Shown here: positions 38,174-47,045 of the stretch, piece by piece
Numbering within the stretch: position 1 is the first letter of the stretch
Layout: every line of letters starts with the position of its first letter
Assembly: GCA_019636695.1 (NCBI GenBank)
Contig: JAHBXD010000005.1
Location: 62,001 to 126,000, forward strand
DNA length: 64,000 bases
Source of the DNA: Phycisphaeraceae bacterium
GTDB lineage: Bacteria > Planctomycetota > Phycisphaerae > Phycisphaerales > UBA1924
Reading direction: 5' to 3'
The notes under the pieces: model-generated
The model's input: only the letters and a program-made list of their open reading frames with translations
Told to the model about the DNA's origin: nothing
The model's database searches: none
Program-made: the position numbers and the translations under genes

Positions 38174-40213
38174 TCACCCACCGCCGCCCCCACCACCTCC
38201 GCCGCCACCGCCTGGAGGCGTCCTCGGCGAGGGATCACGCTCGCGTTCCCGAGGTGGCGGAGGAGGTCGATCGCGGGCAGGATCGGGAGCCGCCCTCGGC
38301 TGCCCCTGCAGAAGGCCATCCGCCGCCGACTTGGCCAGCCTGCGATACCGCTCGTTCGAAGGGTCATCCATCACAGGCAAGGCCATAACCGCCCCACCGC
38401 GACTCCTGAACAAGGCTCTGTACTTGGGCTGGCCTCCTAACGGACCACTTCCAGGAATGCTGGCTACGTCCATCAGGATGGCATCAACATCGACCACAAG
38501 CTCTCTCGGGCCTTCTTGTGCATTCGGTGGCAGCACAATCCCGGGCGCGGGCTGGCCGGGCGGTTGAGATGGCGGCTGCACAGCGCCTGGAATTCGGCTG
38601 CCGGGAGGAGGAGGCGCCCCTTCCGCGATCGTAAAGATCGGGATGGCCTTCGGGTCAGGAAGACGGACGGTAGCCGAGATCGGGTCGCCGACCTCCGCAG
38701 AGGCCCTGCCCCGACGCCAGTGCCCGTAATAGAACTTGAAGACTTCGATGCCCGCACTCGGGGCGACACCGAGATCACCCGGGTTGGTGCTCGTTACGAA
38801 GATGACTTCGGTCGGCTCGACCTGCTGCGGCGTGCCCCATTCAGACCACGGGCTGGAGATCAGCGGGATGGCTGCCATCGGGGCCTGATCGGCGGCAAGC
38901 TGTGCCCCTTGCCCGAAGAGCGGGTTGTTCATGACGACGCGGGCGCGATAGCGATACGTTGCTCCAGGCTGGACATTCAAGTCGTGCGTCCAGATGCTCA
39001 CCTGCTCGGTTTCGAGCACGCGCGCGAGCCGACGGAGCTCGTCAACTTCCAGTTCCTCCGGCGAGAGCGGCTCACCGGTTTCATCCACGCCGAACCCACG
39101 AAGTTCATTGACGATGAGGTCTCGCTGCCGAGTGGCCTGTTCAACCTGCCGCTCAAGTTCACGGGTTCGGGGCGTATCGACCGCGGGTGCCGAACCGGGC
39201 TGACCTTGCGGCCGGCGAAGGTCCGCGAGTTGCTGCGTCAGGCGTTCGAGGTTGGTGTTGGCCTCACCGAGACGTCGCACGCTGACTTCGATCAGACGAC
39301 GATTGGTCTCGATGGAGCGCATGCGGTCGTATTGCTCTGGGGTGAGCCAAGGCTCGCCGGCAATCACCGGCAGATACTCCGGCTGCACGATGCGACGCAT
39401 GTTCGTCGCCGCAAAATCGACCGCACGGTTGACTGCATCAGGGGTGACGTTTTCTCCGCTGAGATCTCGCAGCAGTGACGGCTCGCCGGTTCGCTGGGGG
39501 AGAGGTTCAGCCGGCCCCCACCCGTGACTGGCCAACTGCTGACGTTCGAATTGCACCGCGAGGATCTCAAAATTGTCTCGCCAGAGCGCCTCGGGCAACG
39601 GCACCAGGTTTTCGCCTTCAGGACGCTCTCGCAACTGCCGCGCCAGTTCAGCTCCGCTGAACTTGATCTCGACCGTGTTCCCGCTGGCATCCCACGGTTG
39701 GCCGGTCAGTCCCTGCGCACGGAGGAGATTCTGCACTTCGCGGTTTGCCGCGACGAAGTACGGATCAATCGTGTTGCGTACAGCAATGACGCGGGGGGGA
39801 GAAGGCTCAGGAATCCGAATTTCGGCAAACCGCGACTCAGGCGCAATCTGCACTTCCGCGCGATCGCCCAGCGCCCCTACCCGCGGCCCGCGCGCCGGCA
39901 CGAGCGCCACCAGACGCTGCGACGGGCCGACATCGGCCTTCCGGGTTGCCTCCCATCGGGCGACGAGGTTCACCGGCCTCGGCCGAGGCAACTCTGCCGG
40001 AGGCGGCCCGCTGACCTCGGCATGCACCCGTTCGGCCCGCGCGGCGATGGGGGCGAAACCGTCGGCAATCGGCACGCTCTTGTTGTCAACCTTCACCCGG
40101 CTGCCGCCGCCGAGAAGCTGCGAGGCGACCACAAGCATGAAAATCAGCCCGACGACGCCGAGCACGATTTTCTCTATGTGCATCTCAATCGGACTCACGC
40201 CCTTGAGTTTCAT
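38174..40213 (-). CDS. inner-membrane protein of a pilus/type II secretion-like cluster (PilP-position)
   Basis: The 679-residue protein has one membrane helix (about 15-35, IVLGVVGLIFMLVVASQLL) and a large extracytoplasmic part. Residues 300-360 are a charged coiled-coil segment (ETNRRLIEVSVRRLGEANTNLERL, RELERQVEQATRQRD). After it come TYRYRARVVMNNPLFG and other beta-rich stretches. The last 80 residues are extremely rich in Pro and Arg and end in a run of 12 glycines. No named family is recognised. Its position, third after a PilM/N-like and a PilO-like gene, suggests a structural part of the same envelope machine. It ends close to the rRNA promoter. Confidence 0.75.
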   Translation of the reverse strand: MKLKGVSPIEMHIEKIVLGVVGLIFMLVVASQLLGGGSRVKVDNKSVPIADGFAPIAARAERVHAEVSGPPPAELPRPRPVNLVARWEATRKADVGPSQRLVALVPARGPRVGALGDRAEVQIAPESRFAEIRIPEPSPPRVIAVRNTIDPYFVAANREVQNLLRAQGLTGQPWDASGNTVEIKFSGAELARQLRERPEGENLVPLPEALWRDNFEILAVQFERQQLASHGWGPAEPLPQRTGEPSLLRDLSGENVTPDAVNRAVDFAATNMRRIVQPEYLPVIAGEPWLTPEQYDRMRSIETNRRLIEVSVRRLGEANTNLERLTQQLADLRRPQGQPGSAPAVDTPRTRELERQVEQATRQRDLIVNELRGFGVDETGEPLSPEELEVDELRRLARVLETEQVSIWTHDLNVQPGATYRYRARVVMNNPLFGQGAQLAADQAPMAAIPLISSPWSEWGTPQQVEPTEVIFVTSTNPGDLGVAPSAGIEVFKFYYGHWRRGRASAEVGDPISATVRLPDPKAIPIFTIAEGAPPPPGSRIPGAVQPPSQPPGQPAPGIVLPPNAQEGPRELVVDVDAILMDVASIPGSGPLGGQPKYRALFRSRGGAVMALPVMDDPSNERYRRLAKSAADGLLQGQPRAAPDPARDRPPPPPRERERDPSPRTPPGGGGGGGGGGGG

Positions 40214-40283
40214 GACACACTCCCGTCACGTGGCAGACCATGGTGCGGCCGAACGCCGCGGGCGATCGAAAAAAACAGCCTGT

Positions 40284-41645
40284 TCATCCCTGACTGACCG
40301 GCACATCCGTAACACCGAGACGCTGCCGGACGTTCGGCGGCATCAGCGGCGCGAGCCATTCGCGGATCCAGATCGTCTCGAGCACGAGTTCCACACGAAC
40401 CACTGGAGCCGACCCATAGAAATACCCCTGCCGCAGATCGTTCCAGACATCGACCTCGTGCAGGTTCATCTCGAGAACGGTCATGAAGTTCGCCCGCGGA
40501 AGCGCCGCAAGGAGTTCGGGCAGGCGCTCGGCATCCACAACCAGCGAAAGGCGAACCTCTCGCACGTCATACAGCGGGTTGCCCGGGTTGGTCAGGCGGC
40601 CGGTCACGCTCCACGAACGCGATGTGCCGATGATGCCGTTCTCTTCCGGCACAGCCTGACGGCTCGATGTCATCCCTCCGCCTTCATCGCCGTAGCCGAA
40701 ATCCGCCACCGAAGACCCGGTCCAGAGTTCCGCGATGTCATCGATGACGTACGCCAGCACACGCTTGACGACCCCCGCATCCGCGCCGACCCTGCGATCA
40801 CCCGAGGTATTGGCGATCTCGATCGCGGCGAGCACGTCGGACGTAATCCAGTAATTCCACTGCATCTCGAACAAATCGACATCGGAAGGTGGTTGCGCGG
40901 GTGCTGCCGCCGGAATTCGCCCCGCGCGATAAAAGATCTCCGGATCGGCGAATACGGACACCTCCGAAGCGCGCCTTCGATAAACATCCAGCCGAAGTCG
41001 CTGCAGTTCATCGCGAAGCTGGGCCTGCTCATCCGGAGATAAGCCATCCTGCGGCCCGCGCTGCCGGACACGCTCAGCGCTGAAATCCTGCGTGCGGCGA
41101 TCAAGCACTTCCCTGACTCGCCGCTCCGGCAGGGGCAAGCCCACACGATCGACCCCCGATCGCTGGTCGCGCAACAGCCTGGCATACGCCCCGGCATCAC
41201 GCTCACCGCGCATGTCGCGGAGCACATCGAACGGGAGCGTCCGCAACCGCGGCGAACGCGGATTGGTCGTCAGTTCGGCGATATATTCGGCATATCGCGC
41301 AATCGGTTGACGACGGTTGAACCGCAGTGCCTCATCGGTGACCCGATCAACCTGATCGTGGCGGGCCTCGATCAGAGACTTAAAGTGCCGCGCAACCGCG
41401 ACGTTCGGTGCATAACGAAGCTCGACAGGCTGCTCATCCGGAGCGATTCGCGGAAGCGTGTAATTCATACGCTCCACACGCGTGAGTTCAGACGCAGAGC
41501 CTTCGAGCCGCTTCTGTTCACGCTGAACGATCGATTTGCTCCACCGCGAGCTGAAGTACCACGCCGTCGGAAGCGAAATTACGATCAGCCCGAGGCAGAC
41601 CACGGGCGCGATGTGACCCTTAACCCATGCCATCATGCCGCTCAC
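40284..41645 (-). CDS. PilO-like single-pass inner-membrane protein
   Basis: The 453-residue protein has one N-terminal membrane helix (residues 12-32, APVVCLGLIVISLPTAWYF) followed by a helical region and a C-terminal alpha/beta part (residues 345-440). In that part, SWSVTGRLTNPGNPLYDVREVRLSLVVDAERLPELLAAL resembles the ferredoxin-like fold of PilO/GspM components. No catalytic motif is seen. The gene begins with GTG overlapping the TGA of the PilM/N-like gene (GTGA at 41642-41645), so the two are translationally coupled. The third gene follows 70 bp downstream. It is probably an alignment-complex subunit of a type IV pilus or type II secretion-like machine; this rests mainly on context. Confidence 0.75.
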   Translation of the reverse strand: MSGMMAWVKGHIAPVVCLGLIVISLPTAWYFSSRWSKSIVQREQKRLEGSASELTRVERMNYTLPRIAPDEQPVELRYAPNVAVARHFKSLIEARHDQVDRVTDEALRFNRRQPIARYAEYIAELTTNPRSPRLRTLPFDVLRDMRGERDAGAYARLLRDQRSGVDRVGLPLPERRVREVLDRRTQDFSAERVRQRGPQDGLSPDEQAQLRDELQRLRLDVYRRRASEVSVFADPEIFYRAGRIPAAAPAQPPSDVDLFEMQWNYWITSDVLAAIEIANTSGDRRVGADAGVVKRVLAYVIDDIAELWTGSSVADFGYGDEGGGMTSSRQAVPEENGIIGTSRSWSVTGRLTNPGNPLYDVREVRLSLVVDAERLPELLAALPRANFMTVLEMNLHEVDVWNDLRQGYFYGSAPVVRVELVLETIWIREWLAPLMPPNVRQRLGVTDVPVSQG

Positions 41646-43693
41646 GACGCACCTCCCTCGTCCGAATCGCTCTGCTCGTCAAGCCCGTCGAGCACCACGT
41701 ACCAGAAGATGTAGACCTTGGCCTGCCGTGCGGGCGCGGCCTGATCCGGACCCGGCTCTAACGGTGCAAGGGCATCGAGATCGCCCGAGGTCATGCCCGT
41801 CGCCGGCGCCGCGGCCGACCCTGTGCCCGTCACCTCGCCCCGGCGAACACGCTCGGCGTGGTATTGCTCGGTCCAGCGCTGTTCCTCTTCATCGGTCAGG
41901 CCCGCGGGAAGTTGCGCGCCTGACGAATCGGCCGCAGAGGCGATCTCCTTCGGCGCCTCTTCAATATCCAGGAACTGTTCGCCGGTTTCGTCAAACACGA
42001 TCACATACGGCACACCCTGCCGCTTGGAATGCTGCTTGAGCCACGGCATCAACGCGGCATACGCCAGTTTTCGCGGATCGCCGTATGTCGTCGAAAGCAC
42101 CACGTTGATCGCCAGACGGGGTTTATCGATCCCGACTTCCTGCGGCGGCATGGCGAATGGGTCGTCATCTCCGCTGCGCCCTTGGTCAAAGGCCGACCTG
42201 CGCACCGTCTGGCGCAGTTGCATGGCCGAAACGTTCGGCGGAACAAAGGTCGTTCGCATGCTCACCAGCGTGAATGCCGGCGACGCCACTGCAGGCTCTC
42301 CGGCCGGCATTCGCACGCCGTCCGCATCGCGAATCATCGCCGCGAGATCGTGCAGAATGTGCCCGAAATACGGCTTGTTCTGGCCGATGGCGATCAGGTT
42401 CGCAGCAGTGAGGTCCGAAGTCGCCTTCTCCACGACATCAAACGCCGGATCACGCCTGGCTTCGTTCGCGCTCCGGACCGCCGTCGCGATGATCGACGGC
42501 GGCGAGACGCCTCGCGTCTTTGAATTCTCGGTGATCGGGCGATAGAACATCGCGCCTCCGGCGACCGCGGCAACGCCCGCGGCAAGCCCGAACCACGGCG
42601 TCTTCCGACGCCACATCGCCTCACGCACGCGCTCGACGGGAATCAGGTTCGCGTCAATCGTCTGCATGCCCACACCCTGCACGGCAAGCCCGTAGGCTGT
42701 CGTCATCTGCAGGGCCAGCGGCGCAAACTGGGCCTTCCGATCCGCATCGATGTCCAGCCGCTTGAACTCCTCAAGGCGATAGACGTCGATATCGAGCTGC
42801 TGCTTGAGATACTTGCGCAGGCCGGGCAGTTCGAAAGTCGCTCCAAGCCCGATCAACCGCGAGAGTTTGGCATCACGGTGCAGGCTCTGGTAATACCCCA
42901 TCGACCGCTGGATTTCCTGTACAAGCTCGGTAAACACGCCTCGCATCGCCTGGAAAACGTGCTTGGCGTGCGCCCCTTGCTCGGCTTCTCGCTTGAGCCT
43001 TTCGGCCTTGGGATACCCGAGCTTGAAAGCGCTCACCAGGGCGTCGGTGAAGTGATGTCCGCCCAGCGGAAACGTCCGCACCCAAACCCGCCCGGCATCG
43101 GCGATCACAAGGTCTGAGCTTGTCGTGCCGATATCCAAGATGATTGTGCCCGGCGTCTTCTCCGTGAATTCAAGATCAAACGCAAGGGCGTTATACACCG
43201 CGACCGGGCTGAGCATCACCACGTCAGGGACGATCTGCACGTCCGCCAGCATTTGCAATTGGCGATTCACGCGCTCCTTGGTGATCGCAAAAATCCCTAC
43301 TTCAACGTCCGGAGAATCCGGTGATTGAAAAGTCTGGTAGTCCCATTCCACTTCCTCCAGCGGAAACGGAATCTGCTGGACCGCCTCGAACTTGACGATC
43401 TGCGGCACCTTCTTCGGCTCGACCGGGGGCAGTTTTGCGAATCTTGCGAATGCCGAGTGCCCGGGAACACTGACCGCGACCCGCGCTCCCGAAAGGTCAT
43501 ACTGGCTCGCGAGCGTCCCGAGCGCTACACGCATCGCGTCGTCTTGATCAAGCCCCGGCGTGGACAATGTCTTTGCGTGCGGTACATAGGCAAAGTCAAG
43601 CAACTTGACGCGCTCGCCCGTCAACTCGAGCTTGACAGCCTTGATTGCCCCTGCGCCTGGCTCAATCCCCCAGCAGATATTCGACGATGCCAT
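41642..43693 (-). CDS. PilM-like actin-fold protein fused to a PilN-like membrane part
   Basis: The 683-residue protein begins with a complete PilM domain (about 1-345): GIEPGAGAIKAVKLEL, AVSVPGHSAFARFAKLPP, PQIVKFEAVQQIPFPLEEVEWDYQ, LDIGTTSSDLVIAD (nucleotide-binding phosphate loop) and LIGLGATFELPGLRKYL. Directly after it comes ANLIPVERVREAMWRRKT (349-366), which resembles the cytoplasmic N-terminus of PilN, the short peptide that docks on PilM. A membrane helix (367-385) and about 300 extracytoplasmic residues follow. PilM and PilN are separate proteins in most bacteria; here they appear fused. ATG 43693 was chosen over the open frame to 43804. It heads a three-gene cluster for a pilus or secretion machine. 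Confidence 0.86.
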   Translation of the reverse strand: MASSNICWGIEPGAGAIKAVKLELTGERVKLLDFAYVPHAKTLSTPGLDQDDAMRVALGTLASQYDLSGARVAVSVPGHSAFARFAKLPPVEPKKVPQIVKFEAVQQIPFPLEEVEWDYQTFQSPDSPDVEVGIFAITKERVNRQLQMLADVQIVPDVVMLSPVAVYNALAFDLEFTEKTPGTIILDIGTTSSDLVIADAGRVWVRTFPLGGHHFTDALVSAFKLGYPKAERLKREAEQGAHAKHVFQAMRGVFTELVQEIQRSMGYYQSLHRDAKLSRLIGLGATFELPGLRKYLKQQLDIDVYRLEEFKRLDIDADRKAQFAPLALQMTTAYGLAVQGVGMQTIDANLIPVERVREAMWRRKTPWFGLAAGVAAVAGGAMFYRPITENSKTRGVSPPSIIATAVRSANEARRDPAFDVVEKATSDLTAANLIAIGQNKPYFGHILHDLAAMIRDADGVRMPAGEPAVASPAFTLVSMRTTFVPPNVSAMQLRQTVRRSAFDQGRSGDDDPFAMPPQEVGIDKPRLAINVVLSTTYGDPRKLAYAALMPWLKQHSKRQGVPYVIVFDETGEQFLDIEEAPKEIASAADSSGAQLPAGLTDEEEQRWTEQYHAERVRRGEVTGTGSAAAPATGMTSGDLDALAPLEPGPDQAAPARQAKVYIFWYVVLDGLDEQSDSDEGGAS

Positions 43694-43889
43694 GCTTGCA
43701 CCTTTCAAGCAGTCCTGCCGCAGCCTACCCGCACGCTTCGCGTGGATTCGAGGTCGAGATCCTACACGCTTCGCCCGCCCGGCGCGCGGATGACCGAACA
43801 ACACGTCCCTACGTCGAACAAGGCGATCAAAGTTCCCGGCCGGTCGGTTTCACAACCACCCGGTTACACTCGCGTGACACCAGGCCGCC

Positions 43890-44192
43890 CTACCGCCGAT
43901 CGAGCCAGATCGAGCACGTCAACCCCGCCGCGATCACGCACAACACGATCCACATTCTTTCCGAAGGGATCACCAGGGTGATCGGGCGCCCGGGCAGGCT
44001 CCAGGCAATCAGGTGATAGCCCACCAAGAGTCCGCTCAGCCCGGCCAGCATCAGCGTCACCACCCCCACGCCCCGGTACGCAGCCAGCCCAGCTTTGGCG
44101 CTCGACCTCGCCCGGTAGACGGCCCATGCTCCACCGCTGCAAACGAGCGCCCCCAGCACAACACCCGCAGCGGCGATCGCATCCACACGCAC
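43890..44192 (-). CDS. small three-helix membrane protein
   Basis: The 100-residue hydrophobic protein has three membrane segments: residues 5-26, 41-63 and 78-97. It starts at GTG 44192, preceded by GGGGAG at a short distance, and ends with a charged WLDRR. No family is recognised. It lies 197 bp upstream of the PilM/N-like gene on the same strand, so it may belong to that transcription unit, but the link is weak. Confidence 0.55.
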   Translation of the reverse strand: MRVDAIAAAGVVLGALVCSGGAWAVYRARSSAKAGLAAYRGVGVVTLMLAGLSGLLVGYHLIAWSLPGRPITLVIPSERMWIVLCVIAAGLTCSIWLDRR

Positions 44193-44298
44193 AACTCCCC
44201 GGGAAATCCCTGGCAGACTCTAATGCAATACATGCCCGAACCCACAAGCCGGGGCAACACTTTACACCCAAGAGGCGTATCCGCTACCATCTATGTGC

Positions 44299-44574
44299 AT
44301 GAACCGCCCACGCACTGTGCTATGCGCGTCACTCTCGGCCTTGGTACTTGCCACGGCCACCCTCGGCGCTCAGTTCCTCCCCGGACAAGAAAACCCGGCT
44401 GCGCCGACGAGCGGCGACACCAATACGCTTCCGGGCGACTTTGTTCGTCCCGCTCCTGAAGTCCGCGATCCGGGGAAACCCCCACTGCTCTGGAATTATG
44501 GCCTTGCGGGTCTGTTGGTCGCGCTGGCTGTCGGCGTGAACTGCATTCCAAGCAAGCGCGGGCACCAAGACTGA
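44299..44574 (+). CDS. small exported protein with C-terminal membrane helix
   Basis: The 91-residue protein has a signal peptide-like N-terminus (residues 1-25, ending TLGA-Q), a proline-rich middle (NPAAPTSGDTNTLPGD) and a C-terminal hydrophobic helix (NYGLAGLLVALAVGVNCI) followed by a basic tail. No family is recognised. The start at 44299 is supported by -10-like TACCAT (44285-44290) 8 nt upstream, suggesting a leaderless transcript; an ATG two codons earlier lies too close to that hexamer. Confidence 0.6.
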   Translation: MNRPRTVLCASLSALVLATATLGAQFLPGQENPAAPTSGDTNTLPGDFVRPAPEVRDPGKPPLLWNYGLAGLLVALAVGVNCIPSKRGHQD

Positions 44575-44705
44575 ACTCGTGCGTCAGAACGACTCGCGAA
44601 TGCCCTGCGGCACCCCGTGTTCTTTTCCGTTATGTTGGTGTGTCGCAACAACCACCTAGGCAAACCCCTCGTCAGCTACGCGGCAACACACGGAGGCCCC
44701 TTGAA

Positions 44706-45011
44706 ATGCACAACCGACGGAATCATGCCCTGATTGTCCTGAATGCTGTTCTGGTGCTCGGGCTGGCCGTCTTGGCGCTCAGCCCCGAAGCCGGCGCGGG
44801 GGGTGCGCAGCCGGGTGCGACGGGTAGACCGAGGGGTGATTACACCATGGTCGCCGGACAGTTGAATTTCGGCAACTCCAGCAGCGTCTGGATCGTGGAC
44901 TCTTCAAACCAGGAGATCGTCACCCTTCGTTGGGATGAGCCTCGGCGAAACTTCGAGGGGATCGGCTACCGCAATATCGCCGAAGATGCGGCTGCCCGCC
45001 CCGGCCGCTGA
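44706..45011 (+). CDS. small membrane-anchored protein, first of a tandem pair
   Basis: The 101-residue protein has one N-terminal membrane helix (residues 8-28) and a short beta-rich tail domain: GDYTMVAGQLNFGNSSSVWIVDSSNQEIVTLRWD. A related motif is present in the next gene (GPYTVMTADGGNNDILIVLDARSERMHVY), so the two are probably paralogues. GGAGG at 44692-44696 with 9-nt spacing supports ATG 44706; a GTG at 44640 would add 22 residues. No family is recognised. Confidence 0.7.
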   Translation: MHNRRNHALIVLNAVLVLGLAVLALSPEAGAGGAQPGATGRPRGDYTMVAGQLNFGNSSSVWIVDSSNQEIVTLRWDEPRRNFEGIGYRNIAEDAAARPGR

Positions 45012-45041
45012 CCGCAGACCCCGTACCAGGCAGGAGCGCCC

Positions 45042-45371
45042 ATGACGATCCCGACCAGTCCACAACGCCCCGGCACGCGTGATGCCGCATCACCTGCGCT
45101 TTGGGCGAGTGCATTCGTACTGATCGCCCTGATTCTTACCCAGGCCGGCCGACTGGTCGGCAACACGGCGCGGGCCGAGATGGTCAGCCAGACCGGTCCT
45201 TACACCGTGATGACCGCCGACGGGGGCAACAACGACATCCTGATCGTGCTTGACGCTCGTTCCGAGCGCATGCATGTGTATGCCGCGACGCAGCGCTCCG
45301 TTGATATGTTGCAATCCTTTGATGTTCCCCAGCTCTTTTCTGATGCTCGCCAGCGCACCCGCGGAAAGTGA
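45042..45371 (+). CDS. small membrane-anchored protein, second of a tandem pair
   Basis: The 109-residue protein has a membrane helix (residues 19-38) and a beta-rich domain with a Y-T-V/M ... N-x-D/S ... I-V-L/D-A/S-R/S pattern like that of the preceding gene, 30 bp upstream. In both, each beta strand pair resembles one blade of a propeller-like repeat. AGGAG at 45030-45034 precedes the ATG. Function is unknown, and the gene order suggests the pair act together. Confidence 0.75.
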   Translation: MTIPTSPQRPGTRDAASPALWASAFVLIALILTQAGRLVGNTARAEMVSQTGPYTVMTADGGNNDILIVLDARSERMHVYAATQRSVDMLQSFDVPQLFSDARQRTRGK

Positions 45372-45547
45372 TTCGACTGAGCATCTCAGGTGGGTGGATA
45401 CCCGACCTGATGAACGCTCCTCGCTCCCATTCTGATCTTTCCGGATGCGTCGGCGACCCGGACTGAACCCACCCTTCGCCGGCGACAACAAGACAGTCCG
45501 CACCCGCGTGAAGCGGCGGCGGTTGCCTTCTGCTTTCGGAGCGCCCG

Positions 45548-47023
45548 ATGCCGATCCTGCCCCTGCCGCAGTTTGAAGAAGACCTCAAGGCGTATCAGGA
45601 TGATCTGGCCGCCTACGAACAACTCAAGCCACCGAGAACCGTGGTTGTTCGATACGGCTCGATGAAGATGATCGGTGAATTCCCGTATTCGGGCGAAGCC
45701 AAACCCGGGTGCGGCAGCAAACTGGTCGTTAAGACATTCCGAGGCACTGAGATCGGCGAAATGCTCACCAGCACCTGCCCGAATAGCGGGTGCTCCAAGA
45801 GCGTCACTCGCCAGGACATGCTTCGGTATATCGAGAACTCCGGAGGGCGGGACTACCCCTTCACGGCCAACGGCGCAGCCCTACGCGTCGCCACTCGTGA
45901 AGATATGGAAGCCCAGGCGGCGATCGAGCAATCTCGCCACGGGCTGCGGCTTGAGGCCCGACGCATTGCCGAGAGACTGGGTATCACCGCTAAACTGGTG
46001 GATGTTGAACCGATTCTCGGCAATGAACGTCTCACCGTGTACTACAACAGCGAAGAGCGGCTCGATCTGCGGCACCTTCAGCAAGCCCTCGAACAGCATT
46101 TTCAGAACCGTATCGACCTGCGGCACGTCGGTGCTCGCGACGAGGCCCGCCTGACCGCCGATTATGAGCGTTGCGGGCAATACTGCTGCTGCAAGAATTT
46201 CCTGAAGGTGCTCAAGCCGGTCTCCATGCGGTCGGCCAAAGTGCAGAAAGCGACGCTCGATCCGTTGAAAATCAGCGGTCGGTGCGGACGGCTGATGTGT
46301 TGCCTGCGCTACGAAGACCAGACATACGAGGATCTTCGCCGCCGCCTGCCGAAACGCAAGGCTCGTGTCGGCACACCCGAGGGCGACGGGATTGTTCTTG
46401 ACACGCAAATTCTGACGCAACTCGCCCTTGTGCTTCTTGATGGCAGCGATAAGCGAGTCGCCGTTCCGATTGAAGAACTGACCGACCCGGTCGACAAGGT
46501 CGGGCCTGCGCCGGGCGAGCGTCCTGAGCCTGCGCGTGCCGGTCCACGCCCGCCGTCAACCCGTCGGCCCGAGCCTGCGCAACCGAGATCAAACACCGGA
46601 CGTGACACCCCTCGAAAACCGCGAGAAGATCGCCCCGAACGCAGCCATGACCGACCGTCAACGCAGCGTCTGGCCGCGGAGTTCGGAGAAGTCGCCGCAG
46701 ATGCTGATATCGGATCGGATGCAACCGGAGATCTGGGTATCGACGACATCGCGGGCGACGACCTGGCCGACATGGCCACTCAGGATGCCCCTTCGCGCAA
46801 ACGTCGCCGTCGCAAACGGCGGAAGGGCGGCATGCGTCCTGAAGGCGAAGGTTCGCCTACAGCGCCGATGAGTGATTCCATGGAGACTTCGCCTGCGCCG
46901 CCTGTAGGTGGTCCAGATGTTGCACCTTCAGACGGATCGGCCGGCCAACGCAAGCGCAAACGTCGGAAACGCAGACGTCCGAGCGGAGGGGGCGGCGCGA
47001 GCACTGAAAGCAGCGGCGACTGA
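45548..47023 (+). CDS. PSP1-domain protein, RicT (YaaT)-like, with long basic tail
   Basis: The 491-residue protein contains a PSP1 domain (residues 25-285) of the RicT/YaaT type. The Cys-rich segments CGQYCCCKNFL (about 210-220) and GRCGRLMCCLRYE (about 244-256) match those that bind a [4Fe-4S] cluster in Bacillus RicT, which helps regulate RNA decay and development. Residues 320-490 are a disordered, charged extension with two Arg/Lys clusters (RKRRRRKRRKGG and RKRKRRKRRR) that could bind RNA. Such a tail is absent from the Bacillus protein. GGAG at 45538-45541 precedes the ATG. The function in RNA metabolism is inferred from the family. Confidence 0.85.
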   Translation: MPILPLPQFEEDLKAYQDDLAAYEQLKPPRTVVVRYGSMKMIGEFPYSGEAKPGCGSKLVVKTFRGTEIGEMLTSTCPNSGCSKSVTRQDMLRYIENSGGRDYPFTANGAALRVATREDMEAQAAIEQSRHGLRLEARRIAERLGITAKLVDVEPILGNERLTVYYNSEERLDLRHLQQALEQHFQNRIDLRHVGARDEARLTADYERCGQYCCCKNFLKVLKPVSMRSAKVQKATLDPLKISGRCGRLMCCLRYEDQTYEDLRRRLPKRKARVGTPEGDGIVLDTQILTQLALVLLDGSDKRVAVPIEELTDPVDKVGPAPGERPEPARAGPRPPSTRRPEPAQPRSNTGRDTPRKPREDRPERSHDRPSTQRLAAEFGEVAADADIGSDATGDLGIDDIAGDDLADMATQDAPSRKRRRRKRRKGGMRPEGEGSPTAPMSDSMETSPAPPVGGPDVAPSDGSAGQRKRKRRKRRRPSGGGGASTESSGD

Positions 47024-47045
47024 CCGCTCACCGTAGTCCGTGGAA

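Noticed and set aside
42000-42600. Possible repeat array or CRISPR in the PilM/N-like gene and elsewhere.
   Set aside because: No regularly spaced direct repeats were found anywhere in the window; apparent repetition is codon bias in Ala/Arg/Gly-rich coding sequence.
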